This document shows positions 1 to 7,647 of a stretch of DNA of 64,000 nucleotides, in pieces. The translations under genes and the position numbers were made by a program. The stretch's first letter is position 1. Every line of letters begins with the position of its first letter. The notes under the pieces are model-generated. The model ran no database searches. It was not told where the DNA came from and was given only the letters and a program-made list of their open reading frames with translations. The stretch comes from Actinoallomurus bryophytorum (lineage in GTDB: Bacteria; Actinomycetota; Actinomycetes; Streptosporangiales; Streptosporangiaceae), in NCBI RefSeq assembly GCF_006716425.1, contig NZ_VFOZ01000003.1, positions 372,001-436,000 on the forward strand, given 5' to 3'.

Positions 1-399
1 TACTTCTACCTGTGCGACATGATCCCGTTCAGTGAGCACTGGCGGCTGTCGCTGGCCGAGGCGCAGCGGCTGCAGCACGGCATCATGGGCTACCTGCCGG
101 GCTTCGCCACTCCCCGGATCGTCTGCGACGTGCCCTACGTCGGCAAGCGCTGGGTGCACCAGGTCGCCGACTACGACGCCGCGCGTGGAATCTCGTACTG
201 GACCAAGAACTACCGCACCGCGATCGAGGCCGACGACCCCGAGGCACTACAGCGTCGTTATGAGTACTACGACCCGATCCACACCCTCCCGGCCGCCGGT
301 CAGGACTGGTGGCGCGACCACGCCCGCGAGGCCCACGGCCGCGACCTCCACCTCGCCGCGGCCAGCCGCGCCGCCTCCGAGGCGATGCGGGACGCCTGA
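1..399 (+). CDS. KamA-family radical SAM protein, C-terminal fragment (5' end outside window)
   Basis: The reading frame is open from base 1 to the stop at 397-399, so this is the last 132 residues of a longer gene. The segment YFYLCDMIPFSEHWR followed by MGYLPGFATPRIVCDVPYVG is what I recall from the end of actinobacterial proteins annotated as lysine 2,3-aminomutase/KamA-family radical SAM enzymes; the CxxxCxxC cluster motif would lie upstream of the window. These enzymes use S-adenosylmethionine and PLP to move an amino group. No downstream partner on this strand follows closely. Assignment rests on the C-terminal pattern only, so the exact substrate cannot be stated. Confidence 0.7.
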   Translation, partial: YFYLCDMIPFSEHWRLSLAEAQRLQHGIMGYLPGFATPRIVCDVPYVGKRWVHQVADYDAARGISYWTKNYRTAIEADDPEALQRRYEYYDPIHTLPAAGQDWWRDHAREAHGRDLHLAAASRAASEAMRDA

Positions 400-409
400 G
401 ACGTGTCTT

Positions 410-608
410 TCAGGGGTGCTCCCAGCGTGCGATGACTTCGCGGCACGCTGGGACATCCTTGTCGTCCACGAGCAGGACGAGGTTGCCCGTGTGGTCGCTG
501 TACTGGACGAGCACGTTGACTCCCGCGTCTGCCAGCAGCCCGCCCAGCGCTCCGAGCTGTCCGGGCGACGAAGCCGTCCCCGTACAGGCGGGTCTCGTGG
601 CTGTGCAT
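410..608 (-). pseudogene. Frameshifted ACT-domain protein remnant
   Basis: On the minus strand an ATG at 608 opens a frame reading MHSHETRLYGDGFVAR, and about 15 codons on a different frame takes over with SPGQLGALGGLLADAGVNVL and runs to a stop at 410. The second part looks like the first beta-alpha unit of an amino-acid-binding ACT domain (RPGQLaxLgxlLadAGVNV). Neither frame alone makes a complete domain, so I read it as one gene broken by a frameshift, probably with a short deletion that removed the first ACT strand. It ends 11 bases from the convergent KamA-like gene. A sequencing error is an alternative explanation. Confidence 0.4.
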
Positions 609-689
609 GGTGCCACCGTAGGTCCCGGACGCTTTCTCAGGCATCGAAAGACGAGCCCACCGACACCGGAGCGGAGTACCTTGCGGGGC

Positions 690-1265
690 ATGAGCGCGGC
701 GTTCTCCACCCCATACCTGGTGTCGGCCTGCTGCTGGATGGCGCTGGAGGTGGCCCTGGCCTTACGTGACCTCGTGCGGTGGAGGGCACGCCACTCCTCG
801 GACCGTGGCACCCGCGGGATCGTCGCGCTCTCCCTCGGAGGATCGATCTTCGTCGGCGTCATGCTGCGGCGCTGGCTGCCCGCGCTGGACACACCCGTAC
901 GGGCCGCCTTCGCCGGCGCGGGACTCGTCGTGTTCTGGGCGGGCCTGGCCGTGCGCGCCTGGGCGGTGGTGGCGCTCGGCGGGTCGTTCAGGACGTTCGT
1001 CCAGGCCGACGTGGGCCAGGCCGTCGTCACCCACGGGCCGTACCGGTGGGTCCGGCACCCCTCCTACACCGGCCTGCTGCTGATCGCCCTGGGAATCGGC
1101 CTCGGCGCGGGTAACTGGCTGTCCCTGCTGGTCTGCGCCGCCGTCCCGGCGCTGGGACTGCTCCCGCGCATCGCGGTCGAGGAGTCCGAGCTGGCGCGAG
1201 TGCTCGGTGAGGAGTACCGCGGCTACCAGAGGAGGACACGGCGCCTCGTGCCGGGCCTGTGGTGA
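690..1265 (+). CDS. Isoprenylcysteine carboxyl methyltransferase (ICMT)-family membrane protein
   Basis: The 191-residue product is strongly hydrophobic with about four to five membrane segments and carries the ICMT/phospholipid methyltransferase signature near the C-terminus: HGPYRWVRHPSYTGLLL followed by a membrane segment and then EESELARVLGEEYRGYQRR. In this family the His/Arg-rich block binds S-adenosylmethionine and the Glu-rich tail completes the cytoplasmic site. The bacterial substrates are mostly unknown. I chose the ATG at 690 because it starts just before the first membrane helix; the frame is open further upstream but the extra sequence looks like random GC-rich translation. Decayed genes flank it on both sides. 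Confidence 0.75.
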   Translation: MSAAFSTPYLVSACCWMALEVALALRDLVRWRARHSSDRGTRGIVALSLGGSIFVGVMLRRWLPALDTPVRAAFAGAGLVVFWAGLAVRAWAVVALGGSFRTFVQADVGQAVVTHGPYRWVRHPSYTGLLLIALGIGLGAGNWLSLLVCAAVPALGLLPRIAVEESELARVLGEEYRGYQRRTRRLVPGLW

Positions 1266-1299
1266 GCCGCGAACGGCGGTGAGCACGCGCTCGTGTCCG

Positions 1300-1767
1300 G
1301 CGGCCGTGGCGGCCCGGATCGTCGTCCTGGCGACCAAGGTAAAGATCCGCTACGCGGGGTCCTCGACTTTCGCCCCCTCGACGATCGTGCAGGCGCAGTG
1401 GACCGCCGAGCGACGGCAGCGCGAGCGCTTCGTCTGCGAACAGCCGCCCTACTCCCTGCTGGTCCGGGGCGTCGAGGCCGACGTACTGCCCACCTGCGAG
1501 ACGTACCGGATGGGGGTACTCGCCTGGAGTCCGCCGGCCGGGGGCCGGCTGTCCGGCCGCTGGCACCGCGACGCGGCCGACCTGTCCAGCCATCGCACGC
1601 GGACGATGCCCTTCCGCACCACGTCCGCCCACTACGACCTGGACATCCCGGGTAACCAGGCCAAGCTCGACGCCGCCACCGAGCTCGCCGGCATCGCCGA
1701 CGACGCGGGCTACAGCGCGGCCGTCCTGTCCGACCCGAAGCACCGCCGCCGCGCCGTCGTGCGGTGA
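1300..1767 (+). pseudogene. Aldo/keto reductase remnant with internal deletion
   Basis: The frame reads RIVVLATKV joined directly to KIRYAGSSTFAPSTIVQAQW, then FVCEQPPYSLLVRGVEADVL and a tail ending shortly after LAGIADDAGYS. In intact aldo/keto reductases LATKV lies at the end of strand 3 and G-KIRY-GSS at the start of strand 7-like region, so roughly 90 residues containing the catalytic Lys and His are missing. The N-terminal barrel start and the last NADP-binding strand (normally AIIG.R) are also gone. There is no convincing start codon. This is a decayed gene, not a short functional one. It lies convergent to the downstream aldehyde dehydrogenase. Confidence 0.65.
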
Positions 1768-1828
1768 ACCGGCGAAGCCGCATACCGGCGCCGGGAGCCG
1801 GCCTGAGCCTCGCTGGAGGGCCGGCGCC

Positions 1829-3325
1829 TCACTCCGTGAGCAGGACCCCGTCCACGCGCCGGGGGATGCCGGGGCCCGCGTCGTGCAGTTCGGGTGGGAG
1901 TACGGTCTCCGGGGCGTCCTGCCAGGCGACCGGGCGCAGGAAGCGGCGGATCGACGTCGCGCCCACCGAGGTGTGCAGCGGGTTCGAGGTGGCCGGATGC
2001 GGGCCGCCGTGGTGCATCGCGTGGCTGACCGCCACGCCGGTCGGGAAGCCGTTCCAGACCAGGCGCCCCGCCTTCTCCCGCAGCACCGTGGCCAGCCGCG
2101 CGGTCAGGGCGGTGTCGTCCTCGCCCGCGTGGATCGTCGCGGTCAGGTTGCCCGGCAGGGCCGACAGGGCCGCCAGCAGCTCCTCCTCACCGGAGTACTC
2201 GACCAGGACGGCGGCGGGGCCGAAGCACTCCTCCAGCAGCGGGCCGTTCAGGTCGGGGGCGCGCACCGCGACCAGGACCGGCGCCAGTGGCCCGTTGCCG
2301 GCGGCGACGACCTCGGCGCCGGGCGCCCCGCCCAGACGCTCGGCGCCCTCGGAGAACGCGTCACGGATCCCGGCGTTGAGCAGCACCATGCCGCCCAGTT
2401 CGCCCACGCGCCGTGCCGCCTCCTCGCGGAACCGACGCCCCGCCTCGCCCGCCGGGACGAAGACCAGGCCCGGTTTCGTGCAGAACTGCCCGGCGCCGAG
2501 GGTGAACGACGCGACGTAGCCCTCGGCGATCTCGGCGGCCCGCTCGGCGGCGGCCGCGGGCGTGACGACCAGGGGATTCAGACTGCCCATCTCGGCGTAG
2601 AACGGGATCGGGTCGGGCCGGGCGTTCGCGAGGTCGAACAGGGCGCGGCCACCGCGGTAGGAGCCGGTGAAGCCCACCGCGCGGATCGCGGGGTGGCCGA
2701 CCAGGTCGGTTCCGGCCTGGCCGCCGTGGACCAGGCCGAGCGTGCCCTCCGGTGCCCGCGCCTCGCGTACGGCGCCGGTGAGCAGGTCGGAGCACAGCTG
2801 CGAGGTGGCCGGGTGGGACGGGTGGGCCTTCACCACGACCGGGCAGCCCGCCGCGATCGCCGAGGCGGTGTCACCGCCGGGGACCGAGAACGCCAGCGGG
2901 AAGTTGCTCGCGCCGAACACCCCCACCGGGCCGAGCGGCACCAGCATGCGGCGTACGTCCGGCCGCGGGCCCATGCCGGTGGGACCCGCGTGGTCGATCG
3001 TCGCCTCGACGTAGGAGCCCTCGTGCAGCACGTCCGCGAAGAGACGCAGCTGGAAGCACGTACGGGTCAGCTCGCCGTTCAGGCGCTGCTCTCCGAGCGC
3101 GGACTCGCGGTCGGCGACCTGGACGACCTGCTCCCGCGCCGCCTCCAGTGACTCCGCCATCGCCCGCAGCAGCCCGGCACGGCCGTGGCGGCCCATGGCC
3201 TCCAGCCCGGGGAAGGCCGCCGCCGCGCTCTCGCAGGCGGCGGCGGTCTCCTCGGTCGTACTCTCCTGCGCGACGGTCGTGACGACCTCGCCGCTCCGTG
3301 CGTCCACACTCGTTACCGCGGTCAC
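1829..3325 (-). CDS. NADP-dependent aldehyde dehydrogenase, 2,5-dioxovalerate (alpha-ketoglutarate semialdehyde) dehydrogenase type
   Basis: A 498-residue aldehyde dehydrogenase superfamily enzyme. The general-base Glu lies in YAEMGSLNP and the nucleophilic Cys in GAGQFCTKPG; FTGSYRGG is the cofactor-loop motif. The absence of an initial long N-terminal arm and the motif SNFPLAFSVPGGDTASA match the subgroup that oxidises 2-oxoglutarate semialdehyde to 2-oxoglutarate, the last step of oxidative aldarate and pentose pathways. It sits 54 bases downstream of a sugar ABC transporter on the same strand, in a locus with an enolase-superfamily dehydratase, which supports an acid-sugar role. The start is a GTG; a GGGAGGAG stretch lies about 15 bases upstream, somewhat far. 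Substrate choice is inferred. Confidence 0.82.
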   Translation of the reverse strand: MTAVTSVDARSGEVVTTVAQESTTEETAAACESAAAAFPGLEAMGRHGRAGLLRAMAESLEAAREQVVQVADRESALGEQRLNGELTRTCFQLRLFADVLHEGSYVEATIDHAGPTGMGPRPDVRRMLVPLGPVGVFGASNFPLAFSVPGGDTASAIAAGCPVVVKAHPSHPATSQLCSDLLTGAVREARAPEGTLGLVHGGQAGTDLVGHPAIRAVGFTGSYRGGRALFDLANARPDPIPFYAEMGSLNPLVVTPAAAAERAAEIAEGYVASFTLGAGQFCTKPGLVFVPAGEAGRRFREEAARRVGELGGMVLLNAGIRDAFSEGAERLGGAPGAEVVAAGNGPLAPVLVAVRAPDLNGPLLEECFGPAAVLVEYSGEEELLAALSALPGNLTATIHAGEDDTALTARLATVLREKAGRLVWNGFPTGVAVSHAMHHGGPHPATSNPLHTSVGATSIRRFLRPVAWQDAPETVLPPELHDAGPGIPRRVDGVLLTE

Positions 3326-3379
3326 CCGCGATCACTCTCCTCCCTGAGGTGCTCCCGCACGTGAGCGTCTCATCCGCCG

Positions 3380-4147
3380 TCAGGCGCCGGCGGGAGGGGT
3401 GCCGCGTGTACGCGCGGCGCGGTACTCGGCGACGACCAGATCGGTCAGCTCCGTCAGGGAGGTCTCCCCCGCGGCCTTGTCGAAGGTGATCTCGCCGTGC
3501 TGGAGCAGGTTGACCCGGTCACAGACCTCCAGGACCTGCGCGTAGTTGTGCGCGATGATGATCACCGAGACCTCGCCGCGGTCCTTCAGCTCGCGTACGA
3601 GGTCCAGGATCAGGGCGCCCTCCTTGGCGCCCATCGCGGCGAGCGGCTCGTCCAGCAGCAGGATCTTGGCGTCGGAGTAGACCGAGCGCGCCACCGCGAT
3701 CGCCTGCCGCTGGCCACCGGACAGCTTGGCCACCTCCACGTCGACCGAGGAGATGTTCACACCCATGTCGTCCAGGTGCTGCTTGGCGAGCTTGCGCATG
3801 GCGCGGTTGCTCAGCAGCGGCCAGCGGACGCGCTCCCGGCCCAGGAACATGTTGTGGTAGACGCTGAGCTCGTTGATCAGCGCGAGGTCCTGGTAGACGG
3901 TGTCGATGCCGAGCCCGCGCGCGTGCTCGACCGACTTGAACGTGGCCTCCTCGCCGTTCAGCAGGATCCGCCCGGAGTCCGGCTGGTGAAAGCCGCACAG
4001 GATCTTGATGAGCGTCGACTTGCCCGCGCCGTTGTCGCCGATGAGGCCGAGGACCTCGCCCTGCTCCAGGCGCAGGTTGATGTCGGTCAGCGCGGTGACG
4101 GCCCCGAAGCTCTTGGCCAGGTGCTCGGCCCGCAGCACCTCCGTCAT
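3380..4147 (-). CDS. CUT2-family sugar ABC transporter, ATP-binding protein
   Basis: A single-NBD ATPase of 255 residues. Walker A is GDNGAGKST, the signature is LSGGQRQ and Walker B is ILLLDEPLAAMG. The single-domain size resembles FrcA-type subunits rather than the double-domain RbsA type. It energises the neighbouring permease for uptake of a monosaccharide or sugar acid. The ATG overlaps the stop of the permease gene by four bases (ATGA at 4144-4147), so the two are translationally coupled. Walker B is followed by PLAAMG where PTAALG is usual in this family, a minor variant. Substrate is unknown; the locus suggests an acid sugar. Confidence 0.9.
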   Translation of the reverse strand: MTEVLRAEHLAKSFGAVTALTDINLRLEQGEVLGLIGDNGAGKSTLIKILCGFHQPDSGRILLNGEEATFKSVEHARGLGIDTVYQDLALINELSVYHNMFLGRERVRWPLLSNRAMRKLAKQHLDDMGVNISSVDVEVAKLSGGQRQAIAVARSVYSDAKILLLDEPLAAMGAKEGALILDLVRELKDRGEVSVIIIAHNYAQVLEVCDRVNLLQHGEITFDKAAGETSLTELTDLVVAEYRAARTRGTPPAGA

Positions 4148-5181
4148 GACCGGCCCGCCCTTCGCAGTCTCGCCAGATGGACGTTGAGGATCATCGAGAC
4201 GAGGATCGCCGCCCCCAGGATGATGTTGAACGGGTTGGCGCTGATGCCGATCAGGTTGAACCCGTTCTGCAGCTCGGCCAGCACGAGCGCGCCGAGCAGG
4301 GCGCCGATCACCGTGCCCGAGCCGCCCGCCAGCGCGGTCCCGCCGATCACCGCGGCGGACACGGCCGTGAACATGGCGCCCGTACCGCCCGAGCTCGGGT
4401 CGATCGTGCTCGTGCGGAACGCCTCCAGGATGCCGGCGAACGCGGCGAGGCCTCCGGTCACCATGAAGTTGCCGATCTTGATGCGGGCGACCTTGATGCC
4501 CGCCTCGCTCGCGCCGAGCAGGTTGCCGCCGACCGCGACCGTGTGCAGCCCCCAGCGGGTGCGGATCAGCACGATGTGGAAGAAGGCGACGATGGCCAGG
4601 CACCAGATCAGCTCGGACCAGTCCGCGTGCCCGAACCAGCCCGCGAGGCCCTGCGCCGCCGGCGGGATCTCCGCCGGGTAGGCGTGCGACGTCGTGAGCG
4701 TGATGCCCTGGACGAGGAACAGCGTGCCCAGGGTCGTCACGAACGAGGGCACTTTCAACAGGACGGTCACCGCCCCGTTGACCAGGCCGATGGCCGCGCC
4801 GGCCAGCAGGGCCACCACGATCGCGATGATCGGGTACATGCCGTAGTAGTCGATGAAGTAGTGCATGAGGAACGGCGAAAGCGTGAAGATCATGCCGGCG
4901 GACAGGTCGATCTCGCCGCTGACCAGCAGGAGCACCTCGCCGACCGCGACGATCGCGTACGGCGCGGTGCCCTGGGAGATGTTCACGAGGTTGTCGTGGC
5001 TCAGGAACGCGGACCTGGACCACTGGAAGTAGACGAGCAGCGCGATGGCGACGACCAGGATCGTCGCCTCGCGGCGCCGCAGGAACGCGTCGGCGGCCCG
5101 GCCCAGTGCCCTGGGCGCGCCGGGCGCGGTCCCCTTGGGTGGGGTCTTCTCGGCCTCGGTCCGGCCGACTGCTCCGTCCAT
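4144..5181 (-). CDS. CUT2-family sugar ABC transporter, permease
   Basis: A 345-residue membrane protein with about nine to ten hydrophobic segments. The stretch VNISQGTAPYAIVAVGEVLL and the conserved GEIDLSAGMIF, AGAAIGLVNG and GTALAGGSGT are typical of RbsC/FrcC permeases (BPD_transp_2). It forms the membrane channel for the ATPase encoded downstream and receives substrate from the binding protein encoded upstream. Its ATG overlaps the stop codon of the binding-protein gene by one base (TGATG). The N-terminal 40 residues are hydrophilic and lie in the cytosol. Confidence 0.9.
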   Translation of the reverse strand: MDGAVGRTEAEKTPPKGTAPGAPRALGRAADAFLRRREATILVVAIALLVYFQWSRSAFLSHDNLVNISQGTAPYAIVAVGEVLLLVSGEIDLSAGMIFTLSPFLMHYFIDYYGMYPIIAIVVALLAGAAIGLVNGAVTVLLKVPSFVTTLGTLFLVQGITLTTSHAYPAEIPPAAQGLAGWFGHADWSELIWCLAIVAFFHIVLIRTRWGLHTVAVGGNLLGASEAGIKVARIKIGNFMVTGGLAAFAGILEAFRTSTIDPSSGGTGAMFTAVSAAVIGGTALAGGSGTVIGALLGALVLAELQNGFNLIGISANPFNIILGAAILVSMILNVHLARLRRAGRS

Positions 5182-6320
5182 CACTTGTGCGCGATGGGGC
5201 CGGTGCGGTTGAGCAGCTGCTGCTGGGTGCTCGATCCCTCGAATCTGGTCTTGGTGGCCAGGTAGGGGTCGACGTTGTCCTTGGTGACGAACAGCAGCCC
5301 GGTGTTGGTCTCCGAGGGCGCCGTCAGCCCGCCGGAGAGTTTGTACAGGTAGAGGTAGAGGACCGGCAGGAAGCCCTGGAGGTAGGGCTGCTGGTCGATG
5401 GTGAAGTCCAGGTTGCCGGCCTTGATCCCGGTGAGGGTGGCGGGGTTGAGGTCGAAGCCGCCCGCGGCCACGCCCTTGCTCTTGAGGCCGTACTTGGCCA
5501 CGACCTTGCCGACGTTCTCGGTGGAGCCGGCGTCGACGGCGAACATGCCTTTGACGTTCTTGTGGCCCTGGGCGTACGCGTCGATCGTGGAGAGTTCCTT
5601 GGGCAGCTCGGCGCCGCTGGCGACCGAGGTGAAGTTGATCGGCTTGCCCGACGCCTTGATCGCGTCCTTGGCGCCGTCGATGCGCGGCTGGATGTTGAGC
5701 GAGCCGGGCGTGGCGATGAAACCGACGGCGTCGCCGCCCTGCATGAGCGAGGCGATGCGCTGGCCGAGCTGGTACCCGGAGGTGTAGAGGTCCTGTCCGA
5801 TGTAGGCCAGCCGGTTCGTGCCGGGGTCGCCCTTGGCTCCGTCGGCGTTGTAGGACACGACCGGGATCCCCGCGTCCAGGGCCTTGTCCACCGGCGCGCC
5901 GAACGCCGTCTTGTCCACGACCGCCACCGCGATGCCGTCGGCCTTCGCGGAGATCGCGGAGTTGAACGCGTTGATCATCTGGGGGACGACGGAGTCCTGG
6001 GATCCGGTCCACTGGAAGTCACAGCCGAGCAGCGCGCATGCGTCCCTGGCCCCGTACTGGGTCGGGGTGAAGAACGGGTTGGTCGTCACGTGGTTGACGA
6101 AGACGAACTTCCACTTCGGCGTCGCGGGGAAGGCACCCACACCGCCCTTGGCGGCCGTGCCGGCGTCCTTCTTGTTGTCCGAGGAGCAGGCGGCGAGCAG
6201 CGCGGAGGCCGCCGCCGCGGCGCTGACCATGCCCGTTCCGCTGAGGAGCCGCCGCCGCGCGACGCCCTCGATGTTGAGAGTGTCGACGGCCTCTTCGACC
6301 TTGGGGTGGACCTTCTTCAT
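5181..6320 (-). CDS. CUT2-family sugar ABC transporter, substrate-binding lipoprotein
   Basis: A 379-residue periplasmic-binding-protein type 1 (ribose/galactose-like, Peripla_BP_4) protein. Residues 22-26 are RRRLL and the hydrophobic stretch ends in LLAAC with Cys45, so it looks like a Tat-exported lipoprotein anchored to the outer face of the membrane. Two Rossmann-like lobes follow, with the motifs ADGIAVAVVDKTAF and GIPVVSYNADG typical of this family. First gene of a three-gene transporter unit followed by the aldehyde dehydrogenase. A palindrome shared with the neighbouring unit (6408-6422) lies about 90 bases upstream, which implies control by the IclR regulator at 7648. Confidence 0.88.
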   Translation of the reverse strand: MKKVHPKVEEAVDTLNIEGVARRRLLSGTGMVSAAAAASALLAACSSDNKKDAGTAAKGGVGAFPATPKWKFVFVNHVTTNPFFTPTQYGARDACALLGCDFQWTGSQDSVVPQMINAFNSAISAKADGIAVAVVDKTAFGAPVDKALDAGIPVVSYNADGAKGDPGTNRLAYIGQDLYTSGYQLGQRIASLMQGGDAVGFIATPGSLNIQPRIDGAKDAIKASGKPINFTSVASGAELPKELSTIDAYAQGHKNVKGMFAVDAGSTENVGKVVAKYGLKSKGVAAGGFDLNPATLTGIKAGNLDFTIDQQPYLQGFLPVLYLYLYKLSGGLTAPSETNTGLLFVTKDNVDPYLATKTRFEGSSTQQQLLNRTGPIAHK

Positions 6321-6407
6321 CGCAGACTCCAGATCATGGCGGGATCAATGGGCCGACGCTGACGCGACCGGACATGTCTCCCCGCCCGCCCCCCGATCCG
6401 GGCGGTT

Positions 6408-6422
6408 GTTCGATATTTCGGA
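6408..6422. promoter_or_regulatory. Probable IclR operator upstream of the sugar ABC transporter
   Basis: GTTCGATATTTCGGA differs by one base from the motif at 7462-7476 in front of the divergent-locus gene. A further half-site, GTTCGAAG, follows at 6427. IclR-family regulators commonly bind 15-bp partly palindromic sites of the form GTTCG-N-ATTTCG. Inference from shared motif and gene neighbourhood. Confidence 0.5.
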
Positions 6423-6516
6423 TGCTGTTCGAAGTATCTGCCGCATGACGGTAAGTTGCGGCGAAAGGCCTGTCAAGGAGATCCACCGGGATGGATTCCA
6501 GAACGAGACCGAACCC

Positions 6517-7452
6517 TCAGGAGGGCCCCAGGAGCGTCGAGGTGGGGCTCTCGACCGCCTGCCCGTAGTAACGCCGGAGCATCGCCACGCCGATGGCCGC
6601 GCGGCGGACGCGCTCCTGCGCCGTCGTCACGGCGACGGTCTCCAGGTGCCTGCCGGACGGGTAGATGCCGGGGGCGTTGCGCACCGTGAACTTCAGGTGG
6701 ACCGGCGCGCCGACCCGTACGAGCTCGGGCACCTCGTAGTAGCGGACCGTCCCGCCGAAGTCGTCGGCCCCCTCGACATACAGGTCCAGGGGCACCTCCA
6801 CCGCGGCGCGCACCGCGGCGATCTGGGCGAGGGTGAGGTCGATGGGGAGGTTGATCGTGGTGACGCCGAGGTCCTCCAGCACCCGCGCGGTCGCCGGGTT
6901 GGCGGACGGCAGGGACACCGAGGACTTCAGGATCAGGTCGGCGGGCAGGTCGCCGGAGCGCTTCATCCGGCCGAGCACCCACAGCTGGCCGACGTCGGCG
7001 ACCAGCACGCTCCGCAGGCCGAGCCCGACCGCGCGCACGACGTCCTCGATGCCGTACACGAGCTGGTCGGCGCCCCGCAGCGTGCCGGCGGCCACGACGC
7101 CCGATGAGGCGGTGACCTGGACGCCGACGTCCCACGACGCGCGCGGCCCGACGAAGAGGCAGACCTCGATGTCGTGCTCGGCCCCGAGGGCGACCATCTC
7201 CTCGATCTCGGCGTCGGTCTGCAACATGATGCCGCTGCCCTGGCTGATCCGGTGGATCCGCACACCTCGCTCCCGGCCGGCCTCGATGACGGCGCGGAAG
7301 GCGGCCGGTCCCTCGACGGAGGGGATCTCCACCCGGAACTGCCCTCCGTCGGGGAAGCGCCCCGCCGAGTCCGGCAGGGTGCCGAGATCCCGTTCCGGAA
7401 GTCCCAGAGAGGACAGATAGCGCCGGGTCTTCCCCATCGGGTCGTCGGTCAT
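6517..7452 (-). CDS. TIM-barrel protein resembling U32-type peptidases/lyases, function unknown
   Basis: About 311 residues, soluble, with repeating beta-alpha units (FRAVIEAGRERGVRIHRIS, IEVCLFVGPRAS, LRSVLVADVGQLWVL, GVTTINLPIDLT, VPLDLYVEGADD) consistent with a TIM barrel. I associate this pattern with proteins annotated as U32-family peptidase-like in actinobacterial sugar-acid loci, but I see no U32 collagenase signature and no cysteine cluster. The gene is single and carries an IclR-type palindrome in its promoter, so it is probably co-regulated with the transporter and dehydrogenase. It could supply the dehydratase or aldolase step that the locus otherwise lacks. Start at 7452 gives MTDDPMGKTRRYL; longer starts run into the operator. 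Confidence 0.6.
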   Translation of the reverse strand: MTDDPMGKTRRYLSSLGLPERDLGTLPDSAGRFPDGGQFRVEIPSVEGPAAFRAVIEAGRERGVRIHRISQGSGIMLQTDAEIEEMVALGAEHDIEVCLFVGPRASWDVGVQVTASSGVVAAGTLRGADQLVYGIEDVVRAVGLGLRSVLVADVGQLWVLGRMKRSGDLPADLILKSSVSLPSANPATARVLEDLGVTTINLPIDLTLAQIAAVRAAVEVPLDLYVEGADDFGGTVRYYEVPELVRVGAPVHLKFTVRNAPGIYPSGRHLETVAVTTAQERVRRAAIGVAMLRRYYGQAVESPTSTLLGPS

Positions 7453-7461
7453 GACGCTCCT

Positions 7462-7476
7462 GTTCGAAATTTCGGA
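7462..7476. promoter_or_regulatory. Probable IclR operator upstream of the TIM-barrel gene
   Basis: GTTCGAAATTTCGGA contains the perfect 10-bp palindrome CGAAATTTCG and starts ten bases upstream of the translation start at 7452. It matches the site at 6408-6422 with one substitution. The position next to the start is suited to repression. Confidence 0.55.
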
Positions 7477-7618
7477 CGCAATTCGGAAATCGGTCGACGT
7501 TCGGACGGTAATCGCGGCTTTTGGCAGCGTCAACGCCCGGCCGCGCAGCGCGGCGGGGTGCGCGGAGGCGCCGGTCACATTGACAGGGCCGCGGACGGGC
7601 GCCTAGCCTGCGCCCGAG

Positions 7619-7637
7619 ATTTCGTACAGCGTTCGAC
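7619..7637. promoter_or_regulatory. Weak IclR-like half-sites before the regulator gene
   Basis: ATTTCG and GTTCGAC half-sites separated by TACAGC lie 11 bases before the GTG start of the IclR gene. They resemble the halves of the two stronger sites but in a different spacing. This may be an autoregulatory site; the match is partial. Confidence 0.3.
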
Positions 7638-7647
7638 GGGGTGATCA

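Noticed and set aside
1787-1828. GGCGCCGG/CCGGCGCC inverted repeat after the aldehyde dehydrogenase
   Set aside because: The stem is only 8 bp with a 26-base loop; in DNA of this GC content such repeats are common by chance, so I did not list it as a terminator.
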